NCBI RefSeq assembly: GCF_000801955.1
Contig: NZ_JSZO01000004.1
Coordinates: forward strand, 62,001 to 126,000
DNA: 64,000 bases
Reading direction: 5' to 3'
DNA from: Ralstonia sp. A12
GTDB taxonomy: Bacteria > Pseudomonadota > Gammaproteobacteria > Burkholderiales > Burkholderiaceae
In this document: one piece after another, positions 8,939 to 20,096 of the stretch
How the letters are laid out: every line of letters begins with the position of its first letter
Numbering within the stretch: position 1 is the stretch's first letter
Program-made: the position numbers and the translations under genes
Notes under the pieces: generated by a model
What the model saw: only the letters and a program-made list of their open reading frames with translations
Told to the model about the DNA's origin: nothing
The model's database searches: none

Positions 8939-9585
8939 TGGGAGTCTCCTGGCGTGTCACTTTTGGTTGTGAGCCCATGGTAGACCAGCGGCGGTTTGGG
9001 TGGGTGGAGGCGGTTTTCCATACGGAGGGGCACACGCGATGCGCGCTCTCGATGCGCCGGTCAATACACGCAGGTAAATGTCATTACAAGTGGATGCGCC
9101 CCCATTTTTTTGTCGCGATGTGGTGTTGCCGCGATATTGAAATGGCGAGTCGGGATTGGTTGATCATGAATGGTCATGTTGTCTCAACTCCCATTCATTC
9201 CATCTCAATGAGAAATGCGAAGTGTTTATTTTTCAATGAGATGGCAAAGCGATACCTGAACGGGAAAACAGGATGGCAGCGCTGTTTTTGGCCGCTTCCT
9301 TCAAACGCGGTGTTGACGGGGCGGAGCGCCTTTTTTTAGCATCGCGTCCGGATCGAGATGCCAGTCAAAATGAAAAAGAAAGGCTGCGCGGATCTAACGG
9401 GGGAGTTTTTAAGGAAACACACACGGTGATTGCATGGCTTTGCGCGATGCAATGGAGGACGGGTGTGTCAATCCACGCACGATTCCCTCGTAACGGGGGC
9501 GTGCCTGACAGCAGCCAGGCACCGAATTTCGCAAGAACGCTCGAGAGAAAAAGCTCGCAACACAGCGGGCGGGAACGAGGGAGAA
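8939..9585. other. AT-rich intergenic region upstream of the giant autotransporter
   Basis: 647 bp with visibly lower GC than the surroundings, especially 9080-9420. No convincing gene: open frames across it have no plausible start or codon pattern. It holds a near-perfect inverted repeat at 9200-9244 and a weak 4-bp GC stem followed by seven T at about 9317-9335. It probably forms a long regulated leader for the autotransporter gene. Confidence 0.5.
9200..9244. promoter_or_regulatory. Inverted repeat upstream of the autotransporter gene
   Basis: The arms CCATCTCAATGA (9200-9211) and TCAATGAGATGG (9233-9244) pair at 11 of 12 positions around a 21-bp AT-rich spacer. It could be a regulator-binding site or a leader hairpin. 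It has no T-tract on the plus strand, so a simple terminator is unlikely. Confidence 0.4.
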
Positions 9586-12500
9586 ATGCGCGTGCTGACA
9601 CAAAACAGCCCGTTGGGCCGGCATGGGGTTGCCGGATGGTCGACGTTGCAGCGTTTGGGGGCGGTGCGGCGTGCGTGGATGCAGCGGTGCCTGCTGGCCA
9701 TGCTGACGGCGTGGCTGGCGTTGCTATCGCAGGGGGCGGCCGGTTGTTCGGTTGCCTTCCCGGCCAACGTCAACACGCAAACGACCTACCAACTCAGCAA
9801 TTCGGATCTGAGCAATTGCGATCCGGTTAGTCTCGGTATTGCCTACAACAATCAGGGTCAGTCCAACCCGGCGGCAAGTAACCCCGGGATGATGCAAGCC
9901 ACATCGGCGGGTGGTCTGATCTCCGTATATGTCGATGTGAATTCGGGCGCTGAGGGCTTCGTTTACTACGCACCTCCCAACTTCAGTGGCAACGATACGG
10001 CGCCCTTTTACAACAACGTCGACGGTACCGGCTGGGTACCCAGCACCGTCAATATCTCGGTCACCGGTTCCACGCCCACGGTGACCGGGCTGTCGACTTC
10101 AACTGGCACCGCCGCCGGCGGCACGAGCGTCACCATCACCGGGACCAATCTCTTCAGGGGCCCGATGTCGACGGTCTGGTTCGGCTCGACCAGGGCCACC
10201 AGTGTCAACATCGTGAGCAGCACGCAGATCAATGCTGTCTCGCCACCTGGCTCCGGCGTGGTCGATGTATCGGTCTCGACATTTAGTGGCACCAGTACCG
10301 TGAGCGGTGCCGACAAGTTCACCTACGTCGCTGCGCCTACGGCCGGCGCGACCAGCACCACCGTGGCGCACGGCAGCACCAGCAACGTTGTTCCGCTGAA
10401 CGTCACCGGCTCGCCGACGAGCGTGGCCGTGGCCGCACAGCCGACCCACGGTACCGCCACTGCCAGCGGTACGACGATCACCTACACGCCCAACGCATCG
10501 TATTCAGGGCCGGATTCATTGACGTATACCGCCACGAACGCAGGCGGAACATCGGTGCCGGCCACGGTCTCGATCACGGTATCGGACGCGACAGTCGCGT
10601 ACACGGCGTCGCCGCCCTCGGGGGGCACGGTGGGCGTGGCCTACAGCCAGTCGCTGGCATCGGCCAGCGGCGGCACGGCGCCTTACACCTATGCGCTGGC
10701 GTCGGGCACCTTGCCCGCAGGGCTCGCACTGGCGAGCAACGGTACGCTGTCGGGCACGCCGACGTCGTCCGGTAGTTTCAACTTCTCCATAACGGCCACG
10801 GACAGCAGCACCGGCACCGGGCCATTCACAGGCACCAGCGGCAACGTTGCGCTGACCATCGCACAGCCTGTGATCATCGTGTCGCCGGCCACGTTGCCCA
10901 TGGCGACAGTGGCTTCGGCCTACAGCCAGACGGTATCGGCCAGTGGCGGCACGGCACCCTACACCTATGCCGTCACGGCCGGCAACCTGCCCGCGGGTTT
11001 GACGCTCAGTTCAGGTGGTGTGATTTCGGGTACGCCCACGGCTGGGGGCGTGTTCAACTTCGCCGTCACGGCCACCGACCACACTGGCGGCGCGGGGCCG
11101 TACATCAGCAACCAGGTGTATTCGCTCACCGTGAATGCGACCACGTTGTCGATCGCGCCGTCGGCAGGCAACCTGAGTGCCACAGCCGGCACGCCGTATA
11201 GCCAGAGCTTTACCGGTAGCGGCGGCACCTCGCCATACATCTACAGCTTCAGCATCAATTCCGGTTCGCTGCCGACGGGCCTGTCGTTCAATACGGGTAC
11301 GGGCACGCTGTCGGGCACGCCCACCACTTCAGGCACGGTCAACTTCACGGTCACTGCCAGGGACAACTCGACGGGCACAGGGCCGTACACGGTGGCCAGC
11401 ACTTACACACTGACGACCGCTGCGCCCACGATCACCGTGTCGCCCGCGTCGCTCGCGAATGGCACGGTGGGCGTGGCTTACAGTCAGACGGCTTCGGCCG
11501 GTGGCGGTACCGCGCCGTACACCTACGCAGTGACCACCGGTGCGCTGCCGGCAGGTCTGAGCCTGAACAGCAGCACGGGCGCGATCACGGGCACGCCCAC
11601 GGCGGGCGGGGTGTTCAATGTCATCGTCACCGCCACCGATGCCAACGGCTATACCGGCACGCGCAACTATGGCCTGAGCATCGCCGCACCCGCGATCAAC
11701 GTGAACCCGGTCACGCTGCCGGGCGCGACGACAGGTGCGGCCTACTCGCAGAGCATGTCGACCAGTGGCGGTACGTCGCCGTACGGCTACGTCATCTCAG
11801 TCGGCTCGCTGCCGCCCGGCATGACGCTGACTTCCACCGGCACGCTCTCAGGTACGCCTACTGCGGGCGGTACCTTCAACTTCAGCATCACGAGCACCGA
11901 CAACAGCACCGGCACCGGTGCGCCGTACACCGGCAGCCGTGCCTATGCGCTGACTGTCGCGGCACCGACGCTGACGATGACGCCGGCATCGGGTGCGCTC
12001 AATGCCATGGGGGGCACGGCCTTCAGCCGTAGTTTCAGCGTGGCGGGCGGCACGGGGCCGTATACCTATGTCACGGCGATCAGCTCCGGCACGTTGCCGG
12101 CCGGCCTTGTGCTGAATGCCGGCACGGCGACGTTGTCGGGCACGCCCACCACGGCCGGCACGGTCAGCTTTACCGTGACGGCGACCGACAGCAGCACCGG
12201 CAGCGGCCCCTATGCGGTGACGGGTACCTACACGCTGACCGTATCGGCACCGACCATCTCGATCACACCGGCTATGCTGCCCAACCCGGCCATTGCCACG
12301 GCCTACAGCCAGACCGTGACGGCCAGCGGCGGTACCGGGCCGTACAGCTACACCATCATGTCGGGTGCATTGCCGACGGGCCTGTCGTTGAGTTCGGGCG
12401 GCGCACTCTCGGGCACGCCCACGGCTGGCGGTACGTTCAATTTCACGATCAAGGCCACCGACGCCAACAGTTTTTCGGGTAGTCAGTCCTATTCGGTTAC

Positions 12501-15500
12501 GGTGGGCGCGCCCACACTGACGCTTACGCCGTCGTCCAGCAGCTTCAGTGCCACGCTCAGCCAGGCTTTCAGCCAGACCTTCGCCGGCAGCGGCGGCACG
12601 GCGCCTTACCGCTACAGCATCAGCACCAACGCCGGCACGCTGCCGACCGGCGTCACGTTCAACACGGCCACCGGCACGCTGGCCGGCACGCCCACGACCC
12701 CGGGCACGGTCAACTTTACGGTGACTGCCACCGACAGCTCGACGGGCTTGGGGCCGTTCAGCACGTCTGGCACCTACACGCTGACCGCCGTTGCGCCCAC
12801 CATTTCGGTGTCGCCGGCCACGCTGCCCAACCCGACGATTGCCACGGCCTACAGCCAGACGGCAACGGCAGGCGGCGGCACGGCGCCGTATACCTATGCG
12901 GTGACCGCCGGTGCGCTGCCGGCAGGCCTGAACCTGAACAGCAGCACCGGCGCCATCTCCGGCACGCCCACGGCCGGCGGGGCGTTCAACGTCACCGTCA
13001 CCGCCACCGATGCCAACGGCTACACCGGCACGCGCAACTTCGGTCTGAGCGTCGCTGCCGCCACCGTGACCGTCAGTCCGGGCACGGTGCCCGGCGCGAC
13101 GGTCGGCACGGCCTACACCCAGAGCATGACCGCCAGCGGCGGCACCGCGCCGTACACGTATGCGGTGACAGCGGGCGCGCTGCCTGTGGGCATGACGGTG
13201 TCGTCTGCCGGTGCGCTGTCCGGCACGCCGACTGCGGGCGGCAGCTTCAACTTCACCATCACCAGCACGGACAGCAGCACCGGCACCGGTGCGCCTTACA
13301 CCGGCGGCCGCGCCTATACGCTGACCGTCGCATCGCCCACGCTGGCGATCACGCCCGCATCGGGCGCCCTCAATGGCGTGGCGGGCACGGCCTATGGCCG
13401 CAACTTCAGCGCGAGCGGTGGTATCGGCCCGTACACCTATGCGATGACCGTCAATGCCGGCACGATGCCGACCGGCCTCGTCTGGAACGCCGGCACCGCC
13501 ACGCTGGCGGGCACACCCACCACGGCCGGGACGGTCAACTTCACGATTACCGCCACGGACAGCAGCACCGGCAGCGGGCCGTATGCGGTGGGTGGTACGT
13601 ACACGCTTGCCGTGTCGGCGCCCACCATCGCGGTAGCGCCGGCTACGCTGCCCGCCCCGGCGATTGCCACGGCGTACAGCCAGACCGTGAGTGCCAGCAG
13701 CGGCACCGCGCCGTACACCTACGCCATCACGGCCGGGGCGCTGCCGACAGGCCTGAGCTTGAGCAGCAGCACTGGCGCCATCACCGGCACGCCCACGGCG
13801 GGCGGTACGTTCAACTTCACCGTCACGGCCACCGATGCCAACCGCTTCACGGCCACCCGCGTCTATAGCTTCAGCATCGGCGCGCCCACCGTCTCGGTCA
13901 GTCCGGCCGCCGCAGCGGGTGCCACGATCAACACCGCGTACAGCCAGACCTTCAGCGCCGCGGGCGGCACCGCGCCTTATACGTTCGCCGTCTCCACCGG
14001 CACGCTGCCGGCGGGCCTGAGCTTGAACGCCAGTACCGGCGTGCTGTCGGGCACGCCCACTGCGCTGGGCACCAGCACCTTCACCGTGCAGGCCAGCGAT
14101 AGCAGCACCGGTGCTAGCGCGCCGTACAGCGGCACGCGCAGCTACACCATCGTGATGGGCCAGGTGATCGGCACGGCGCCGGCCACCGTCGTCAGCACGC
14201 TGTCCAATGCGCCGGTCACGCTGCATCCGACGGCCAATGCAACGGGCGGGCCGTTCTCGTCGGTGGTGATCGTCAGCCCGCCGGCCAGCGGCACGGCCGT
14301 GGTCAACGGTTTGGACATCGTCTACACCCCCACGCCGACCACCTCGGGCGCCATCAACTTCACCTACGCGCTGGTCAATACGGCGGGCACGTCCGCGCCG
14401 ATCGCTGCAACGGTCAACGTCAGCGCGGTGCCAATCGCGGCGGTGCAGAAGCTGATCTCCACATCGTCTGGCCAGGCGGTGAGCGTGGACCTGACCGAAG
14501 GCGCCACAGGCGGGCCGTTCACGGGTGCGGCGCTGGTGTCGGTGGTGCCGTCCAACGCGGGCACGGCCAGCATCGTGCAGAAGACGGTGCAGACCCCAGC
14601 AGGCGTAAAGACCACAGCGGCGGCCGCGTCGACCTACATGCTGAACTTCACGCCAGCCAGCACCTACAGCGGCCCGGCAGTGCTGACGTACACGCTGTCC
14701 AACGCGTACGCCACGTCCACGCCAGCCACCGTGCAGGTGAGCGTGGCGGCGCGCAAGGACCCGTCAGCCGACCCGGATGTGGCAGGCCTCATCAACGCGC
14801 AGATCCAGGCCGCGCGGCGCTTTGCCACCACGCAGATCGACAACTACAACCGCCGTCTCGAAGCCCTGCACGGCACCGGACGTGCGCCGTCGGACAACGG
14901 CCTGACGGTCGCCATGCCGGGCCAGCGCACCGATATGCGGGCGCGCTGTCAGGACGTCGCCGGCATTGCCGCGTACGACGCCTGTCTGCGCGGTGACGGC
15001 CAGGGCCGCTCGTTCGCGCGTGGCAAGCGCAATCCGGATGCGGCTAAGGATGGCGACAAATCCAACGCGGACGCCGGCCCCGACCTGCCGGGTGCCGATG
15101 TCGCCGGCTCCCGCGCCGACAGCACCGATACGAATCTGGCGTTCTGGAGCGCCGGTACGCTGGACTTCGGTTTTGCCAACATGGGGGCGCAGCGCTCGGG
15201 CTTCCGCTTCACCACGGGCGGCGTGACCGCGGGTGCGGATTACCGCGTGTCGGATCAGCTCTCGGTGGGCGCGGGCTTCGGCTACGGGCGTGACTCCACC
15301 GACATCGGCAACGCCGGCACCAAGAGCACGGGCGACAGCTACAGCCTGGCGCTGTACGGCAGCTACCGTCCGCAGCCGTCGGTGTTTGTGGATGGCGTTG
15401 CGGGCTTCGGCACGCTCAGCTTCGATTCGCGCCGCTGGGTGACGGACGCCAGCGATTTCGCCACGGGCAGGCGCAACGGCCGCCAGATGTTCGCGTCAGT

Positions 15501-15960
15501 CTCGGCCGGTTACGAGCATCGTGACCGCACGTGGCTGATCTCGCCGTACGGGCGTCTGTCAGTGTCGCAATCGACGCTGGATCAGTTCAGTGAATCGGGG
15601 GCGGGCATCAACGCGCTGACGTACTTCGAGCAGACGGTGACCACCGTGTCGGGCACGCTGGGCCTGCGAGCGGAGTACGCGCAGAAGACCAAGTGGGGCA
15701 CGTTCCTGCCGTTTGCACGGGTGGAGTATCAGCATGACTTCAATGGCCAGAGCAACGCGGGCCTGGCGTATGCGGATCTGGCGTCGTCCGGCCCTGCGTA
15801 CTACGTGCCGGGTACGCCGTTTGGGCGTGATCGTGTGCAGATTGGGCTGGGTACGAAGTTCCGTACGGGGCCGCTGACGTTTGGTCTGGACTACAACGTG
15901 ATGACGGGGATGGGTGGGCTGCAGCAGGGGGTGCGGTTGACCTTCAGTGCACCGTTCTGA
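9586..15960 (+). CDS. Giant type Va autotransporter with tandem putative-Ig domains
   Basis: A protein of about 2,124 residues, predicted to be exported and displayed on the surface. The start at 9586 follows AGGGAG. A long basic n-region and then the hydrophobic CLLAMLTAWLALLSQGAAG form an extended signal peptide. Domains in order: a Cys-containing N-terminal region; an IPT/TIG-like domain (about 164-249); a cadherin/Big-like domain (about 250-335); 13 putative-Ig (He_PIG) repeats (about 337-1525) with the core SGGTAPYTYAVTAGALPAGL and SGTPTAGG; two more Ig-like domains (about 1527-1722); a helical linker (DVAGLINAQIQAARRF, about 1732); and a C-terminal autotransporter barrel (about 1850-2124) ending in aromatic F. 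A likely adhesin or biofilm protein by analogy. A terminator follows at 15982. Confidence 0.93.
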   Translation: MRVLTQNSPLGRHGVAGWSTLQRLGAVRRAWMQRCLLAMLTAWLALLSQGAAGCSVAFPANVNTQTTYQLSNSDLSNCDPVSLGIAYNNQGQSNPAASNPGMMQATSAGGLISVYVDVNSGAEGFVYYAPPNFSGNDTAPFYNNVDGTGWVPSTVNISVTGSTPTVTGLSTSTGTAAGGTSVTITGTNLFRGPMSTVWFGSTRATSVNIVSSTQINAVSPPGSGVVDVSVSTFSGTSTVSGADKFTYVAAPTAGATSTTVAHGSTSNVVPLNVTGSPTSVAVAAQPTHGTATASGTTITYTPNASYSGPDSLTYTATNAGGTSVPATVSITVSDATVAYTASPPSGGTVGVAYSQSLASASGGTAPYTYALASGTLPAGLALASNGTLSGTPTSSGSFNFSITATDSSTGTGPFTGTSGNVALTIAQPVIIVSPATLPMATVASAYSQTVSASGGTAPYTYAVTAGNLPAGLTLSSGGVISGTPTAGGVFNFAVTATDHTGGAGPYISNQVYSLTVNATTLSIAPSAGNLSATAGTPYSQSFTGSGGTSPYIYSFSINSGSLPTGLSFNTGTGTLSGTPTTSGTVNFTVTARDNSTGTGPYTVASTYTLTTAAPTITVSPASLANGTVGVAYSQTASAGGGTAPYTYAVTTGALPAGLSLNSSTGAITGTPTAGGVFNVIVTATDANGYTGTRNYGLSIAAPAINVNPVTLPGATTGAAYSQSMSTSGGTSPYGYVISVGSLPPGMTLTSTGTLSGTPTAGGTFNFSITSTDNSTGTGAPYTGSRAYALTVAAPTLTMTPASGALNAMGGTAFSRSFSVAGGTGPYTYVTAISSGTLPAGLVLNAGTATLSGTPTTAGTVSFTVTATDSSTGSGPYAVTGTYTLTVSAPTISITPAMLPNPAIATAYSQTVTASGGTGPYSYTIMSGALPTGLSLSSGGALSGTPTAGGTFNFTIKATDANSFSGSQSYSVTVGAPTLTLTPSSSSFSATLSQAFSQTFAGSGGTAPYRYSISTNAGTLPTGVTFNTATGTLAGTPTTPGTVNFTVTATDSSTGLGPFSTSGTYTLTAVAPTISVSPATLPNPTIATAYSQTATAGGGTAPYTYAVTAGALPAGLNLNSSTGAISGTPTAGGAFNVTVTATDANGYTGTRNFGLSVAAATVTVSPGTVPGATVGTAYTQSMTASGGTAPYTYAVTAGALPVGMTVSSAGALSGTPTAGGSFNFTITSTDSSTGTGAPYTGGRAYTLTVASPTLAITPASGALNGVAGTAYGRNFSASGGIGPYTYAMTVNAGTMPTGLVWNAGTATLAGTPTTAGTVNFTITATDSSTGSGPYAVGGTYTLAVSAPTIAVAPATLPAPAIATAYSQTVSASSGTAPYTYAITAGALPTGLSLSSSTGAITGTPTAGGTFNFTVTATDANRFTATRVYSFSIGAPTVSVSPAAAAGATINTAYSQTFSAAGGTAPYTFAVSTGTLPAGLSLNASTGVLSGTPTALGTSTFTVQASDSSTGASAPYSGTRSYTIVMGQVIGTAPATVVSTLSNAPVTLHPTANATGGPFSSVVIVSPPASGTAVVNGLDIVYTPTPTTSGAINFTYALVNTAGTSAPIAATVNVSAVPIAAVQKLISTSSGQAVSVDLTEGATGGPFTGAALVSVVPSNAGTASIVQKTVQTPAGVKTTAAAASTYMLNFTPASTYSGPAVLTYTLSNAYATSTPATVQVSVAARKDPSADPDVAGLINAQIQAARRFATTQIDNYNRRLEALHGTGRAPSDNGLTVAMPGQRTDMRARCQDVAGIAAYDACLRGDGQGRSFARGKRNPDAAKDGDKSNADAGPDLPGADVAGSRADSTDTNLAFWSAGTLDFGFANMGAQRSGFRFTTGGVTAGADYRVSDQLSVGAGFGYGRDSTDIGNAGTKSTGDSYSLALYGSYRPQPSVFVDGVAGFGTLSFDSRRWVTDASDFATGRRNGRQMFASVSAGYEHRDRTWLISPYGRLSVSQSTLDQFSESGAGINALTYFEQTVTTVSGTLGLRAEYAQKTKWGTFLPFARVEYQHDFNGQSNAGLAYADLASSGPAYYVPGTPFGRDRVQIGLGTKFRTGPLTFGLDYNVMTGMGGLQQGVRLTFSAPF
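11143..12513 (+). repeat. Five-domain Ig block, first copy (repeats 3-7)
   Basis: 1,371 bp (457 codons) encoding five successive Ig-like domains of about 95, 88, 92, 95 and 87 residues. Each domain is most similar not to its neighbour but to the domain five positions later (3 to 8, 4 to 9, 5 to 10, 6 to 11, 7 to 12). For example, domains 6 and 11 share PASGALN and TGSGPYAV, and domains 4 and 9 share VTATDANGYTGTRN. Confidence 0.85.
12514..13887 (+). repeat. Five-domain Ig block, second copy (repeats 8-12)
   Basis: 1,374 bp (458 codons), colinear with 11143-12513 and differing by only one codon in length. It lies head-to-tail against the first copy without spacer, indicating an in-frame tandem duplication of a five-domain unit. 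It is followed by a single extra domain (repeat 13) from 13888. Confidence 0.85.
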
Positions 15961-15981
15961 GGTGGTACGTGCTTAGCAAAG

Positions 15982-16005
15982 AGCCAGCCTTCGGGCTGGT
16001 TTTTT
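15982..16005 (+). terminator. Rho-independent terminator of the autotransporter gene
   Basis: Stem CCAGCC / GGCTGG with a TTCG tetraloop (15984-15999) followed by six T. It begins about 20 bp after the autotransporter stop codon. Confidence 0.85.
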
Positions 16006-16013
16006 GTTGGTGG

Positions 16014-16222
16014 TGCATCCCTCGTATCGTCCCCTGCCGGGGCCGACTCACTTTTCTTTGTCTTGCCAAAGAAAAGTAAGCAAAAGAAAGGCGCGCCCGA
16101 GATGGCGACCCCCTCCTTAAATTTTCGTAACCGGGCGGAGACGGGGAAAACTCGCTTCGCTCAGACAGTTCCCCGTCTTTTTTCCGCCCGCTTACAAAAA
16201 TTCAAGGCGCCATCAAGGGCAG
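16014..16222 (-). repeat. Structured dispersed repeat, copy B (inverted)
   Basis: Same family as copy A, on the opposite strand. The long hairpin is at 16115-16207; its inner arms, read on the minus strand, are AGACGGGGAA / TTCCCCGTCT. The second hairpin at 16050-16076 has arms one base longer (ACTTTTCTTTG). The G-rich tail points left toward the autotransporter gene. Confidence 0.85.
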
Positions 16223-16276
16223 GAAAGTCAAAGGTCAAACCGGCGGGGAACAGGAGTGAGCGCCAAGGCTCAGTTG

Positions 16277-16349
16277 GATGCGTGATGCGTGATGCGTGAT
16301 GCGTGATGCGTGATGCGTGATGCGTGATGCGTGATGCGTGATGCGTGAT
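16277..16349. repeat. Heptamer tandem repeat (GATGCGT, about 10 copies)
   Basis: 73 bp made of an uninterrupted perfect 7-bp unit, GATGCGT, repeated 10.4 times. It lies between the two inverted copies of the long-hairpin repeat. A perfect array of this kind is prone to slippage and likely varies in copy number between strains. It is too short and spacer-free to be CRISPR. Confidence 0.95.
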
Positions 16350-16398
16350 TTGGAGCTTAGGACGGAGTGCCGCCCTGGCAATCGATGGTGTGCTTTGC

Positions 16399-16606
16399 CC
16401 CTGCCCTAGATGGCGCCTTGAATTTCTGTTGCAGGGAGGAAAAAGGAAGGGGAACTGTCTGAGCGCAGCGAGTTTTCCCCTTCCCCTCCCTGCGACATAA
16501 ATTCAAGGAGTCTTTCGCCATCTCGGGCGCGCCTTTCTTTGCTTACTTTCTTTGGCAAGACAAAGAAAGTGAGTCAGCCCCGGCAGGGGATGAAGCAAGG
16601 GATGAA
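16399..16606 (+). repeat. Structured dispersed repeat, copy C
   Basis: Same family and orientation as copy A. The long hairpin at 16416-16508 has perfect outer arms (CCTTGAATTT / AAATTCAAGG), middle arms GCAGGGAGG / CCTCCCTGC and inner arms GGAAGGGGAA / TTCCCCTTCC. The short hairpin is at 16545-16570. Its tail ends about 10 bp before the stop codon of the convergent nitronate monooxygenase gene. Confidence 0.85.
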
Positions 16607-16616
16607 CCGCAACGGT

Positions 16617-17765
16617 TCAACTCACCACAGGTTTTTCCCCGGTCAGCAAGTAATGCATCAGTTCACGCACAGGCCGAATCGCCTGCCCGAACGGCAGCTT
16701 GCCCGCGCCACGGAAAAACAGTCCGCGCTCAACATCCCCGCGCAGCGCCTGCGCCAACTTCAAATCAATACAAAACTGCCCAACCTTGCCAATCCCATCC
16801 CGCAGCCCGCATGTCTGTAGGCAATCGAACCCCTGCAGGCAATCCCGCACCTTCGCCTTGGCCTGCAAGGCACTCTCGCGAGAGAGGTAGCGTGACAACC
16901 AGGGCGTCATCACCGCGCGAGCAGGCAAGCCTGCCACGCTGACGAACTCGGCAATGTCGCCATCCTCCGCGCCCGTCAGCACACGCTTGAAGCGCACGTG
17001 CGCATCGCCTTCTTCCGTCACCGCAAACGCAGTACCGAGCTGCACAGCGGCAGCACCCTTATCGAGCCAATGCCGCACCTTCGCATGCGAATCGATCCCA
17101 CCCGCCAGGATGATCGGAATCTGCTCCGCAGCCAGCCCCAGCTTGACGAACAACTCACGGCATTCGTCCAGCACGCGCGCAAACGAGAAGCGCTCATCGC
17201 GCAGGTCTTCAATGCGCGCCGCACCCAGGTGCCCGCCTGCGTGCGATGGGTGTTCGATCACCACCGCATCGGGCAAGCGCGCCTTCTTCATCCACCGCTT
17301 GACCACCACCCCCACGCCGCGCGAGTCGGAAAGAATGGGGATGAGCGCCACCTTTGGATGCTCTGCCGTCATCTCCGGCAGATCGAGCGGCAGCCCCGCC
17401 CCCATGACGATCGCATCCGCGCCGCTCTCACACGCCTGCCGCACCAGCGCCGCGTGTGATTCCACTGCCTTCATCACATTCACGGCAATCAGCCCGTTGC
17501 CCTGCGCACCCTCGCGCGCAGCTCGGATCTCGCGGTCCAATGCAACAAGGTTGGCCGCGTTGATGGCCGCCTTGTCATGCGACTTCTCGGTCGCGGCCAC
17601 CAGGTCTGCATGGTGATGCCGCAAGTCGATGCTGGCGATGGTGCCGACGCCGCCTTCGCGCGCCACGGCGCCGGCCAGCCGGTGCGCGGAGATACCCACG
17701 CCCATCCCGCCCTGCACGATGGGCACGAGGCTGCGCCCCGCGAGTGTGAACCGACGCTCCAGCAT
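16617..17765 (-). CDS. Nitronate monooxygenase (2-nitropropane dioxygenase family)
   Basis: A 382-residue FMN-dependent TIM-barrel enzyme. The N-terminal IVQGGMGVGISAHRLAGAVA and the glycine-rich stretches AIVMGAGLPLDLPE and ILAGGIDSHAKVRHWL form the FMN phosphate site. EHPSHAGGHLGA carries the catalytic His region of the NMO family. It would oxidise alkyl nitronates such as propionate 3-nitronate. FabK-type enoyl-ACP reductase is a related alternative, but the length and a cysteine-containing C-terminal extension (DCLQGFDCLQTCG) point to an NMO-like protein. It is divergent from the thi operon and convergent with repeat copy C. Confidence 0.82.
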   Translation of the reverse strand: MLERRFTLAGRSLVPIVQGGMGVGISAHRLAGAVAREGGVGTIASIDLRHHHADLVAATEKSHDKAAINAANLVALDREIRAAREGAQGNGLIAVNVMKAVESHAALVRQACESGADAIVMGAGLPLDLPEMTAEHPKVALIPILSDSRGVGVVVKRWMKKARLPDAVVIEHPSHAGGHLGAARIEDLRDERFSFARVLDECRELFVKLGLAAEQIPIILAGGIDSHAKVRHWLDKGAAAVQLGTAFAVTEEGDAHVRFKRVLTGAEDGDIAEFVSVAGLPARAVMTPWLSRYLSRESALQAKAKVRDCLQGFDCLQTCGLRDGIGKVGQFCIDLKLAQALRGDVERGLFFRGAGKLPFGQAIRPVRELMHYLLTGEKPVVS

Positions 17766-20083
<2,318 letters not shown>

Positions 20084-20096
20084 TCCACCAGGCGAC

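Noticed and set aside
9314-9337. Terminator before the autotransporter
   Set aside because: Only a 4-bp GC stem precedes the T-run, too weak to call; noted only as part of the leader.
8938-9339. A 133-codon frame in the autotransporter leader
   Set aside because: Irregular codon usage, many Cys/Trp/Met and no ribosome-binding site; more likely chance in an AT-rich region.
11848-14226. A 792-codon open frame on the minus strand inside the autotransporter gene
   Set aside because: It is the antisense of the repeat-rich passenger. It has an Arg/Gly/Ala-biased composition, no recognisable domain, and repeats only because the sense strand does.
16277-16349. Possible CRISPR array
   Set aside because: Perfect contiguous heptamers with no spacers and no cas genes.
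4866-16606. Insertion sequence or transposon
   Set aside because: The repeats carry no transposase gene and no target duplication is evident; they are recorded as structured repeats only.
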